Origin: Pigmentiphaga aceris
Lineage (GTDB): Bacteria; Pseudomonadota; Gammaproteobacteria; Burkholderiales; Burkholderiaceae_B
Assembly: GCF_008119665.1 (NCBI RefSeq)
Contig: NZ_CP043046.1
Location: 4,650,001-4,714,000 of the forward strand
Direction of reading: 5' to 3'
Length of the DNA: 64,000 nt
Below are positions 35,929 to 44,179 of this stretch, piece after piece. A program made the position numbers and the translations under genes. Below the pieces are notes generated by a model that worked only from the letters and a program-made list of their open reading frames with translations, ran no database searches and was not told the origin of the DNA. Each line of letters opens with the position of its first letter. The stretch's first letter is position 1.

Positions 35929-37571
35929 GAAAACCTCTTCAAATGGTCGCCCAGCCGCAACGCCATCGCCACGATGGTCAAGGTCGGATTGGCCTGGCTG
36001 GACGTCGGGAAAGCGGCAGCGCCGCTGACATACAGATTATCAAGCTCATGCAGCCGGCAGTTGGCGTCGACCACACTATTTGCGGGGTCGGTGCCCATGC
36101 GGGCGGTGCCGATGTGGTGTCCGCCATACGCGCCGTAACGCGTCATCTCGTGTTCGACCTCGGCAGGCTCGTAATCGAAGCTGCCGACGCCGGATTTTTT
36201 CAGGGCCTGCGCCAGCGCGGCCAACGAGGCCTGAACTGTGTGCACATCGCGCGGGGTGTAACGCCAGTCCACGTGCAGTTGGCGCATGCCCAATTCATCG
36301 CGGGTATCGGACAGGCTGACCCGGCTGTCTGGATTAGGCTCTTGTTCTGCATGGAAATCCAGGCTGTAACGCGGTCGCCGGGGATACACGATCACCGACG
36401 GAAACTTGCGCGCGGCCAGTGTTCGATAACGCAGCCAGTGTGTCAGGAAAACCGCCGTGGCCGGGGCGTCGATCAGCACGTTGCGCAGGTGGGCCAGCCA
36501 CTGACCGCCACCCAGCTTTTCTTCGCCGTGTAGCCGCTTGCCGTATTCATACGGGATCACCGCTTTCGCCAAATACAGCAAAGACAGAATGCCGGTGTGA
36601 TGCGCTGGGTCAGTGATACGCGGATGGTGCAGGCGCGCCACGAAATTGCCGATGCCCAGACGATCCTGGGCCTGCGGTCGCAAGGCCAGACGACGACGGC
36701 AATAAATGCCCTCGTCCGATACTTCGTAGCCGTGATAGACGCCTTGGCGATCCGCAAACGACAAGGTGCCGATGGTGCCTGCCAAGTGGCACATGTAATA
36801 GCGGCCCACCACGTCATGTGCGTTGCCCACGCCCGCGCCAGATGCGCCCGGGCTGGCCAGCAGCAGACGCGCCGTTTCCAGCCCGCCAGCGGCCAGCACG
36901 AATCGGCGCGCGCGCACCGTGAATGCCGTGCCGCCCAAGGTACGGACTTGAACATGATCGACCTGACGCTTGGATGCATCCAGCTCGATTGCACCCGCGT
37001 TGGCCTGCTGCACCACGCGACACGAACCGTTGATCAGCCGCTGGCGATAACGCGCACCGAAGTCGGTCGGGCAGCTGAAACGTTCCAGCGTATTGGTGGA
37101 AAAGTCCTGGTCGTCGAAACCTGCGATCAGCGGTCGGCGCGGTGTAGAAAACGCCTCTTCGGCGGTGTAGGCAAAGTCACCGGCTTCGCACAGTTTGTTG
37201 GCTGCTTCGTAATACGGCTGCAGCGCATCCAGACCGATTGGCCAGCCGCTGTGCGCGATCTGCGCACGAGGTTCGAAATCCAGCGCATCAAAGGGCATGC
37301 AGCGGCCACCCCAGATGGTGGTTGACCCACCAAACCGGCGCTCGCGATATTTGTCCAAGGGGCTGTGCATGCGCGCGTCAGCCACGCTGCCGGCATACAA
37401 GGCCTGGTTGCGCGCATCGGCCTGGTCGCCACCGCTTTCCAGCAACAGCACGTCGATACCCGCTTCCTGCAAGACCAGGGCAAGCGAAATACCGGCAGCG
37501 CCTGCGCCCACGATGCACACATCGGCTTGCAGCGTGGAACCTGTCGGGACGGTGTTGGCGTCAAGGATCAT
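35925..37571 (-). CDS. GMC-family FAD-dependent oxidoreductase
   Basis: The 548-residue flavoprotein has the FAD Rossmann motif VCIVGAGAAGISLALVL near residues 17-35, LLLESGGDQ, RRFGGSTTIWGGRC, and a GMC C-terminal domain with GGHHIGTARMGTD and NPTLTIVAMALRLGDHL (catalytic His in GGHH). GMC enzymes oxidise alcohols, sugars or polyols. One within an exopolysaccharide operon, coupled to an SDR epimerase by an ATGA overlap, suggests oxidation of a sugar or lipid-linked intermediate. No export signal is visible. The exact reaction is unknown. Confidence 0.85.
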   Translation of the reverse strand: MILDANTVPTGSTLQADVCIVGAGAAGISLALVLQEAGIDVLLLESGGDQADARNQALYAGSVADARMHSPLDKYRERRFGGSTTIWGGRCMPFDALDFEPRAQIAHSGWPIGLDALQPYYEAANKLCEAGDFAYTAEEAFSTPRRPLIAGFDDQDFSTNTLERFSCPTDFGARYRQRLINGSCRVVQQANAGAIELDASKRQVDHVQVRTLGGTAFTVRARRFVLAAGGLETARLLLASPGASGAGVGNAHDVVGRYYMCHLAGTIGTLSFADRQGVYHGYEVSDEGIYCRRRLALRPQAQDRLGIGNFVARLHHPRITDPAHHTGILSLLYLAKAVIPYEYGKRLHGEEKLGGGQWLAHLRNVLIDAPATAVFLTHWLRYRTLAARKFPSVIVYPRRPRYSLDFHAEQEPNPDSRVSLSDTRDELGMRQLHVDWRYTPRDVHTVQASLAALAQALKKSGVGSFDYEPAEVEHEMTRYGAYGGHHIGTARMGTDPANSVVDANCRLHELDNLYVSGAAAFPTSSQANPTLTIVAMALRLGDHLKRFS

Positions 37572-37666
37572 GGCGTAAGGTGTGAGGAGAAGATCACGCG
37601 CAGATACGCGCTGAATGGGTGGATGCCAGCAAGTGCATTGCTACAGACTGAAGCCCGACACACCAC

Positions 37667-39292
37667 TCATTGTGTCTGGCAACTCGAGGTCTGAATAGAA
37701 CGTGGAGCCAGGCATTCCGGATGCCACAACAGACGCTGCGGACGCCCCAGGCCGTTATCGGTCGTCAGCAACAGATTGAGTCGCACCACGTTGTTCGAAA
37801 AACTGTCCAGCGCTGCCGGTGCGATGGTGCGATCACGCCAGGCATCCAAGGCCAATACCGCACCCCGTGTCAGCTCCCATTCCACCCGAACGCCTGCCCG
37901 ATACACTTGGCTATCCTCTTCCGATGTAGACCCGGTGAAACGGGTGTTGCCGACACGTTCAGCAGCCAGCGTGGCCGAGGCCCACAGCTTTTCGCTGGCC
38001 TTCCAGGCGGCAGACACCTGGCCGCCCGTTGATGTGGTGTACAGAATCGTGGGGTCTTCGCTGTTCGGATAAGGTAGGCGCCAGACGATCGCATCGAACC
38101 GGGTCTTGGCCGAGTATTCCCATCCCATACGCACAAAAGCCGTGGGCAGATTCGAATCGCGTCCAACCAGGCCCGGATATCGGCGCTGCAAGTAGCTCAC
38201 GCGACCGGCCAGCGTGGTGCGCATGCTGTAGTCCCAGGTCCAATCCAGGAAGGCTTCGGTATCGCGATAACGCCGTCCCACCAAGGCGGCCAGTTCGTCA
38301 GTGCGATCCAGGAAATTTCCGTCTGCCTTGGACAAGCCCGCACTGATCGCTGACTGCCGCCATCCCGTGTACCGCCCCGCCACCTGCACGCGGTCCAGGT
38401 CTTGATTGAAACGCATGCGGTTCAAACCAAAATCGTGGCGCGTGGTTTCGTTCGATACTCGCAAAATCGGAAGCGTCAGATCATCGGTAATGCGCAGTCC
38501 GACGTCTGCGCTTTGCGTGTCTGTGTGCACCATGTCGCGCGAGGGCGCCGTGCGATTCAAATAGCGGTACAGGCTGTCGTCACTGGTGGTCGCCACCGAG
38601 CCAACGAACAAGTCACCAGCCTGCCAGCGCAGGGCTGCTTCCAAGTGGTTGGCGGCATTGTCCAGCTGCTTGAAGGTGCTGTAACGCGACTCTGTCCGCA
38701 CGCCCGACAATTCAAGGCGGGTACGGTCCGATCCCAGCGGCACGACCACCCCGGCCCGCAAGCTCAACTGACGGATGATGTCGGACTCGCGTTGCGCAGC
38801 TTCGGCATCAGAGAAACGGAATGGATTGCTTTGCCACTGCACGCCGGGCTCGACTTCCAGCACGTACTGGATGGCAGTCGGCACGTAGTCCATCAACTGC
38901 GGTGACAGCGTGTCGTAAATGCTCACGGCTTGCGGCGCGGCAGGAACCGGATCGCTCTGCGGTGGCGTGCTTACTTCAACTTCCCGCAGCGTGACCGGTG
39001 GCGCATCGATAACAAGCGGCTCGGTGTAAACCTGACTGCCGACATCTGCTTGCGCAGGCGAACGTGCCCCATCTCTCGCAGACGGCACCGCGCCAGTGTC
39101 CACAGCACGAAACGAATCGGCGCGCGGCGGCGCAGTAACCCGAACAGGAAGGTCGTCCTCGGGCGGATCGCCCAGCAGACGCGGTGACAACACGCCCTGC
39201 GCGCTGGCCACCTGGCATGACATGCCCAGGCACACCGCCACCACCCCGCTGGAGATCAGCGTGCGTGCTGCGCGGTTCACGGGTAAAGACAC
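37667..39292 (-). CDS. epsL: EpsL-like outer-membrane beta-barrel protein
   Basis: The 541-residue protein has a signal peptide ending near SCQVASA, a Pro/Ala-rich linker (about 35-125), then a region of alternating hydrophobic and polar strands (about 140-540) with many aromatic residues: VQWQSNPFRFSD, LSLRAGVVVPLGSDRTRLEL, LDWTWDYSMRTTLAGRVSYL. This fits the EpsL/putative beta-barrel family found with EpsE, EpsF and EpsG in methanolan-type loci. GTG 39292 is the working start, with no clear Shine-Dalgarno. It follows epsE by 13 bases. Confidence 0.75.
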   Translation of the reverse strand: MSLPVNRAARTLISSGVVAVCLGMSCQVASAQGVLSPRLLGDPPEDDLPVRVTAPPRADSFRAVDTGAVPSARDGARSPAQADVGSQVYTEPLVIDAPPVTLREVEVSTPPQSDPVPAAPQAVSIYDTLSPQLMDYVPTAIQYVLEVEPGVQWQSNPFRFSDAEAAQRESDIIRQLSLRAGVVVPLGSDRTRLELSGVRTESRYSTFKQLDNAANHLEAALRWQAGDLFVGSVATTSDDSLYRYLNRTAPSRDMVHTDTQSADVGLRITDDLTLPILRVSNETTRHDFGLNRMRFNQDLDRVQVAGRYTGWRQSAISAGLSKADGNFLDRTDELAALVGRRYRDTEAFLDWTWDYSMRTTLAGRVSYLQRRYPGLVGRDSNLPTAFVRMGWEYSAKTRFDAIVWRLPYPNSEDPTILYTTSTGGQVSAAWKASEKLWASATLAAERVGNTRFTGSTSEEDSQVYRAGVRVEWELTRGAVLALDAWRDRTIAPAALDSFSNNVVRLNLLLTTDNGLGRPQRLLWHPECLAPRSIQTSSCQTQ

Positions 39293-39305
39293 GGAAACGG
39301 CGAAC

Positions 39306-40175
39306 TCAGAACAGACGTTCGTCGACGTAGATCACGTCGCCCGCCTGAATCTGGTCAGTTGCCTGCGCGCGTGACTTGTGAACTTCGCCCGTCTTCGGAT
39401 CGGTGCGACGCAACTCAATGCGCCGCTCGGACCCGCGGGCAGTCACACCACCCGCCACCGACAAGGCACGCATCACGTTCAGCTCGGTGTTCAGCGGATA
39501 AGCGCCCGCGCGATTGACCTCGCCATACACGTAGAAGCGAGGTACCTGCACCAAGTACACCACGTCGCCAGGCTGCAAAACGATGTCTTCGATCTCGCGG
39601 CCGGGCGATTGGCGGTTGGCCACGCGCACTTCAATACGCGTCGATGGCTTGTCGCCCACGCCCCGACGCATGACGACGGCGGTATCGGCGGCATCGACCT
39701 TCGGGCCACCCGCCATGGCCAGCAATTCCAGCAGGCTGATCTGGCCTTCAAGTGGATAACGACCCGGCCGCTCGACTTCGCCCAGCACCGACGCAATGCG
39801 GCTGCGCACCTTCACGACCTCGATCGAGACCTGAGGATTGCGCAGATAACCTTTTTGCTCCAGACCTTCGGCGATGCGACGGCCAACCGCTGCGGGCGAC
39901 TGCCCGCTGGCATTGATCGGCCCAAGGAAGGGCACGGTGATGTCGCCTTCCGCACCGACGGTGACCTGCGCCGCCAGTTCGGGTTGGCCGAACACCGTCA
40001 TGTACAAGGTGTCGCCAGGACCCACGACGCTGATCGCGCCGCCTTCGACCAGCGAAGGCACCACAGATGCCGGGGCCAGACGCCCGGGGTGCGGAGACCA
40101 CTCGGACTGCGCCTGCACCGCTGCAGACCACAGCGCAACCGCCCCAAACACCACTTTCCAGAACCTGCTTCGCAC
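39306..40175 (-). CDS. epsE: Polysaccharide export protein EpsE (Wza-like)
   Basis: The 289-residue protein has a signal peptide (VVFGAVALWSAAVQA), a Poly_export domain (ISVVGPGDTLYMTVFGQPEL, about 40-130) and two SLBB domains (VLGEVERPGRYPLEGQ and VYGEVNRAGAYPLNTE). There is no lipobox Cys after the signal peptide, unlike classical Wza. GTG 40175 is chosen because AGAAGGA lies seven to nine bases upstream; a TTG at 40217 is in frame but poorly supported. It should form the periplasmic/outer-membrane channel with EpsF and EpsL. It is first in the minus-strand operon. Confidence 0.88.
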   Translation of the reverse strand: MRSRFWKVVFGAVALWSAAVQAQSEWSPHPGRLAPASVVPSLVEGGAISVVGPGDTLYMTVFGQPELAAQVTVGAEGDITVPFLGPINASGQSPAAVGRRIAEGLEQKGYLRNPQVSIEVVKVRSRIASVLGEVERPGRYPLEGQISLLELLAMAGGPKVDAADTAVVMRRGVGDKPSTRIEVRVANRQSPGREIEDIVLQPGDVVYLVQVPRFYVYGEVNRAGAYPLNTELNVMRALSVAGGVTARGSERRIELRRTDPKTGEVHKSRAQATDQIQAGDVIYVDERLF

Positions 40176-40362
40176 GCCCGTTTCCTTCTGAAATTGATCA
40201 GTCAGCGCGGCGCACAATCCAGGATTCCGACCATGCCTGCTACATCTCGATACCAGTGAATACTAACCTGTCACCGTGACGCAAGCGCGACAAACTGCCC
40301 TGTCAGTCGCGTACAGACATCACCGGGTTGTCCACAGCAACGTCTGCATGCGAGGGTTCATC

Positions 40363-40378
40363 GCGACCATCGGGTCGC
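40363..40378 (-). terminator. Weak hairpin after the FAD-linked oxidase gene
   Basis: GCGACC and GGTCGC pair around ATCG eight bases past the stop of the oxidase gene. There is no T-tract, so intrinsic termination is doubtful. Confidence 0.3.
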
Positions 40379-40385
40379 GCCTGAA

Positions 40386-41798
40386 TCATGCCCAGCTGAA
40401 GATTTTGCCCGGGTTCATGATGTTGTTGGGGTCGAGTGTGTGTTTCAGCTGACGCATCAGGCCCAGACCGTCTTCGCCGTGCTCGTCCAGCATGAACTGC
40501 ATCTTGTGCAGACCCACGCCGTGTTCACCGGTGCAGGTGCCATCCATGGCCAAGGCACGCGTCACCAGCTTGCGGTTGATGCTTTCGGCCAGATCCCATT
40601 CCGCCGGATCATCAGGGTTGATCAGCATCTGCACGTGGAAGTTGCCATCGCCCACGTGACCGATGATCGACGAAATGAAGCCTGCGGTGGCAAGATCGGC
40701 ACCGGTTTCACGGATGCATTCAGCCAGACGCGAGATCGGCACGCACACATCGGTGGTGCAGGAACGTGCGCCCGGACGCAGTTGCAGCGTGGCGAAATAG
40801 GTGTTGTGACGCGCAGTCCACAGGCGGTTGCGGTCTTCAGCCTGCGAGGCCCACTCGAAGTCCATGCCACCGTTTTCTTTGGTGATTTCCTGAACCGTCG
40901 CGGCTTGCTCGGCCACGCTGGCGGGCGAACCGTGGAACTCAAACAGCAAAATGGGCGTTTCGCGCAAGCTGATCTTGCTGTAGGCGTTGACCGCCTTCAC
41001 GCCCATGGCGTCCAGCAATTCCACGCGCGCCAGCGGCACACCCATCTGAATCGCTTCGATCACCGACTTCACCGCGTCGTCCACGGTGTTGAAGTTGCAG
41101 ACGGCGGCCGACACGGCTTCGGGCTGCGGATACAGGCGCACGGTGACTTCGGTGATGATGCCCAGCGTACCTTCGCTGCCCACGAACAGGCGCGTCAGGT
41201 CGTAGCCGGCAGAGGACTTGCGCGCACGACGCGTGGTGCGGATCACGCGGCCGTCCGCAGTGACCACGGTCAGGGCAACCACGTTTTCACGCATGGTGCC
41301 GTAACGCACGGCATTGGTGCCGGATGCGCGCGTGGCGGCCATGCCACCCAGGCTGGCATCGGCCCCCGGATCGATCGGGAAGAACAGGCCGGTGTCGCGG
41401 ATTTCGCTGTTCAGCTGCTTGCGGGTCACGCCGGCCTGCACCGTGGCGGTCAGGTCTTCGGGATGGATCGCCACAATCGCGTTCATGCGCGACACGTCAA
41501 GCGACACACCGCCTTCAATGGCCAGGAAGTTGCCTTCGAGCGAAGAACCGGCGCCGAACGGGATCAAAGGCACGTGGTGCTCGTTACAGAGCTTGGCGAC
41601 CGCCACCACATCGTCCGTGCTTTCGGCAAACACCACGGCGTCCGGGGCCATGGTGGGGTATGGGGACTCGTCACGACCGTGGTGATCGCGAACAGCCTGA
41701 GCCACCGACGCACGATCGCCGAAACGCGCCAGCAGCGCGTCGATAAGCGCTGCGGGAACCTCGCGGCGCAAGGATTCTGGGTGTGCTGGTGCGTTCAT
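40386..41798 (-). CDS. FAD-linked oxidase, D-lactate dehydrogenase (cytochrome)-like
   Basis: The 470-residue flavoprotein has a PCMH FAD domain (LIPFGAGSSLEGNFLAIEGG, DPGADASLGGMAATRASGTN) and a C-terminal FAD-oxidase domain ending GEHGVGLHKMQFM and DPNNIMNPGKIFSWA. GSSLEGN and the length match D-lactate dehydrogenase (cytochrome) more than GlcD. It oxidises a 2-hydroxy acid to the keto acid and donates electrons to the respiratory chain. It stands alone, divergent from the cobalamin adenosyltransferase gene. Confidence 0.85.
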   Translation of the reverse strand: MNAPAHPESLRREVPAALIDALLARFGDRASVAQAVRDHHGRDESPYPTMAPDAVVFAESTDDVVAVAKLCNEHHVPLIPFGAGSSLEGNFLAIEGGVSLDVSRMNAIVAIHPEDLTATVQAGVTRKQLNSEIRDTGLFFPIDPGADASLGGMAATRASGTNAVRYGTMRENVVALTVVTADGRVIRTTRRARKSSAGYDLTRLFVGSEGTLGIITEVTVRLYPQPEAVSAAVCNFNTVDDAVKSVIEAIQMGVPLARVELLDAMGVKAVNAYSKISLRETPILLFEFHGSPASVAEQAATVQEITKENGGMDFEWASQAEDRNRLWTARHNTYFATLQLRPGARSCTTDVCVPISRLAECIRETGADLATAGFISSIIGHVGDGNFHVQMLINPDDPAEWDLAESINRKLVTRALAMDGTCTGEHGVGLHKMQFMLDEHGEDGLGLMRQLKHTLDPNNIMNPGKIFSWA

Positions 41799-41906
41799 CT
41801 TCTTCTCCGCTGAAATCTAGCCGGCCATTTTACGCCTCCGCTGCGCGCCCCGCGCGATGCAACAATGGGGAATTGCCCATGTGGGCGCTTTTTGGATTGC
41901 ATTCGA

Positions 41907-42458
41907 ATGGCCACTCGCCTTTCCCGCATCGTGACCCGTACTGGCGACGATGGCAGCACCGGACTCGGCGACGGCAGTCGCACCCGCAAATACGCGCAGC
42001 GCGTCGCTGCCATGGGGGATGTCGATGAACTCAACAGCACCATCGGGCTGCTGCGTACCGAGTCGCTGCCCGCGGAAATCGATCAGGACTTGTCAGTCAT
42101 CCAGCACGATCTGTTCGACCTGGGCGGTGAACTGAGCATTCCGGGTCATGTGATGGTGCTGCCCACCCACGTGGAACGGCTGGATGCGCGGCTTGCCCAC
42201 TACAACGCCGACCTGCCCAGGCTGGCTGAATTCATTCTGCCCGGTGGCGTGCGCAGTGCGGCGCTGGCCCATGTGGCACGCACCATCTGCCGACGCGCAG
42301 AGCGCCAGGTGGTGGCGCTGGCAGACGAAGAAACCGTCAATGTGGCAGCGCGCCAATATCTCAACCGGCTGTCTGACCTGCTGTTCGTGCTGGCGCGGGT
42401 GTTGAACCGAACGCAAGGCGGCGGCGATGTGCTGTGGCAGCGTCGGGACAAGGTGTAA
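41907..42458 (+). CDS. PduO-type cob(I)yrinic acid a,c-diamide adenosyltransferase
   Basis: The 183-residue protein makes adenosylcobalamin from cob(I)alamin and ATP. The ATP-binding N-terminus TRTGDDGSTGLGDGSRTRK and VAAMGDVDELNSTIGLLR are diagnostic, as are RTICRRAERQVVAL and NRLSDLLFVLAR in the last helices. ATG 41907 begins the family fold; an upstream GTG-type start has no support. No cobalamin riboswitch is recognisable in the 108-base gap before it. Its original terminator has been interrupted by an insertion sequence. Confidence 0.92.
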   Translation: MATRLSRIVTRTGDDGSTGLGDGSRTRKYAQRVAAMGDVDELNSTIGLLRTESLPAEIDQDLSVIQHDLFDLGGELSIPGHVMVLPTHVERLDARLAHYNADLPRLAEFILPGGVRSAALAHVARTICRRAERQVVALADEETVNVAARQYLNRLSDLLFVLARVLNRTQGGGDVLWQRRDKV

Positions 42459-42491
42459 CGGTCGACTGAATCAATAAACACAGCTGAAAAA

Positions 42492-42513
42492 AATGGACGC
42501 CTGCGCGTCCATT
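42492..42513. repeat. Left 22-base direct repeat (palindromic target) flanking the insertion sequence
   Basis: The sequence runs AATGGACGC-CTGC-GCGTCCATT, a perfect 9-base-pair hairpin, and is identical to 44111-44132. It is preceded by six A residues, which give a T-tract on the minus strand, and is followed directly by the left end of the element. Confidence 0.93.
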
Positions 42514-42525
42514 CAGACTGCTGAC

Positions 42526-42551
42526 AAAGCCTCCCGTAAAACGGAGGCTTT
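42526..42551. terminator. Hairpin near the left end of the insertion sequence, upstream of the transposase
   Basis: AAAGCCTCC (42526-42534) pairs with GGAGGCTTT (42543-42551) around an 8-base loop. Its place between the inverted repeat and the transposase start suggests that it blocks read-in transcription or translation, a known way for insertion sequences to damp their own activity. Confidence 0.65.
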
Positions 42552-42566
42552 GTTCATAATTGGGTG

Positions 42567-44057
42567 ATGTTAAGAGCACCGATCCCCCACCAGCACGAGC
42601 TGGAGATGGTGACGCTGGAGTCGTTGGTTCCGGCCGATCACCTGTTGCGCAAGATCGCGGCAGCGGTCGATTTTGAGTTCATCCGAGAGAAGGTTGCGCA
42701 CCTGTACAGCATGAACAACGGCCGTCCGGCGCTGGATCCGGTGGTGATGTTCAAGCTGCTGTTCATTGGCTACCTGTTTGGGGTGCGCAGTGAACGGCAG
42801 TTGATGCGCGAGGTGCAGGTGAACGTGGCGTATCGGTGGTTCATCGGTTTCCGGCTGACCGACAAGGTGCCCGATGCATCGACGTTCTCGCAGAACCGCA
42901 GGCGACGCTATACGGACACCTCGGTGTACCAGGAGATTTTTGACGAGATCGTGCGTCAGGCGATCGGGCGGGGGATGGTGGATGGCCGGGTGCTGTACAC
43001 GGACAGCACTCACTTGAAGGCCAACGCCAGCAAGAAGAAATTCGACGTGGTGACGGTCGCACAAACACCCTCGGCATACTTGGCTGAGCTGGATGCGGCG
43101 GTCGATGCGGATCGGGCGCTACATGGCAAGCGGCCGCTCAAGCGTGACAGCGGCGACGATGATGCGGGCGGCAGCGCTGCCCAGACCAAGGACGTCAAGA
43201 TCAGTCGTACAGATCCGGACAGCGGGTTCATGGTGCGTGACGACAAGCCGGTGGGGTTCTTCTACCTGGACCATCGCACGGTCGATGCGAAGTTCGCGAT
43301 CATCACCGACACACACGTGACGTCAGGCTCGGTGCACGACAGCCAACCTTACTTGGCGAGGCTGGATCGGCAGCGCGAGCGCTTCGGCTTCGGTGTGCGC
43401 AAGGTAGGCCTGGACGCGGGGTACTACACGCCGATGATCTGCCACGGGCTGCATGCGCGCGATATCCAAGGAGTAATGGGCTACCGCACGCCGAACCACA
43501 AGCCTGGGCTGTTCTACAAACGACAGTACACGTTCAACCGCTACCGCAACGAATATGTCTGCCCGGCTGGGCAGCGGCTGCCGTACAGCACCACCAATCG
43601 GGCGGGCTACCGCGAATACAAGTCAGACCCGACGCAATGCCAGCAGTGCGAGGTACGCAGCCAGTGCACCAACAGCCAGAGCGCGATCAAGGTGGTCGTG
43701 CGCCACGTGTGGGAACGCGACAAGGAACTGGTTGACGCACGCCGCCACACGGACTGGGGTAAGAAGATATACGCCCGTCGCAAGGAAACTGTGGAGCGCA
43801 GCTTCGCCGATGCCAAGCAACTGCATGGGCACCGCTACGCGCGCATGCGCGGGCTGCGCAAGGTCGCCGAGCAATGCTTGCTGGCGGCGGCGGCGCAGAA
43901 CATCAAGAAGATCGCCCTGGTGCTTGCGCGCCTTTTATTGCGCCTGCAGTGGTCGATATCGGCCCCTGTTGCGCCCTGGTGGCGCGCCCTGACCGCCCGT
44001 GCCGACGGATGGCTCGATAGCTGGCTGTCTGCACAACCCGCCGCGCTCGCTGCTTGA
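42567..44057 (+). CDS. IS1182-family DDE transposase
   Basis: The 496-residue transposase has an N-terminal DUF772-type region (SMNNGRPALDPVVMFKLLFI) and a DDE catalytic core: Asp146 in YTDSTHLKANASKKK, Asp283 in VGLDAGYYTP and Glu410 in VERSFADAKQLHGHRYARM. A cysteine cluster (CQQCEVRSQC, near 358-367) lies between the last two. The GTG at 42564 directly precedes ATG 42567; either could start it. The frame is complete, with no internal stop. Confidence 0.93.
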   Translation: MLRAPIPHQHELEMVTLESLVPADHLLRKIAAAVDFEFIREKVAHLYSMNNGRPALDPVVMFKLLFIGYLFGVRSERQLMREVQVNVAYRWFIGFRLTDKVPDASTFSQNRRRRYTDTSVYQEIFDEIVRQAIGRGMVDGRVLYTDSTHLKANASKKKFDVVTVAQTPSAYLAELDAAVDADRALHGKRPLKRDSGDDDAGGSAAQTKDVKISRTDPDSGFMVRDDKPVGFFYLDHRTVDAKFAIITDTHVTSGSVHDSQPYLARLDRQRERFGFGVRKVGLDAGYYTPMICHGLHARDIQGVMGYRTPNHKPGLFYKRQYTFNRYRNEYVCPAGQRLPYSTTNRAGYREYKSDPTQCQQCEVRSQCTNSQSAIKVVVRHVWERDKELVDARRHTDWGKKIYARRKETVERSFADAKQLHGHRYARMRGLRKVAEQCLLAAAAQNIKKIALVLARLLLRLQWSISAPVAPWWRALTARADGWLDSWLSAQPAALAA

Positions 44058-44110
44058 TCCCCAAAAAACAAAACCCCACGTCCGAAAACGGGGGGTTGGT
44101 CAGCAGTCTG

Positions 44111-44132
44111 AATGGACGCCTGCGCGTCCATT
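44111..44132. repeat. Right 22-base direct repeat (palindromic target) flanking the insertion sequence
   Basis: Identical to 42492-42513. It begins right after the right inverted repeat and is followed by TTCAT, so its hairpin keeps a short T-tract on the plus strand and can stop transposase transcripts. Confidence 0.93.
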
Positions 44133-44179
44133 TTCATATCCGGCCACAAGCTGCCGCCGGAATTCAACACACCGCCGAA

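Larger units (their letters stand above)
42514..44110 (+). mobile_element. IS1182-like insertion sequence, 1597 bases, apparently intact
   Basis: The ends are inverted repeats: CAGACTGCTGAC at the left (42514-42525) and GTCAGCAGTCTG at the right (44099-44110), perfect for 12 bases and imperfect further in. One intact transposase gene fills the element. It is flanked by identical 22-base direct repeats of a palindrome, so it inserted in a hairpin that was probably the shared terminator of the cobalamin adenosyltransferase gene and argE. Intact ends and perfect repeats suggest a recent insertion. Confidence 0.9.

Noticed and set aside
41799..41906. Cobalamin riboswitch before the adenosyltransferase gene
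   Set aside because: The gap is only 108 bases and no B12-box-like sequence is visible.
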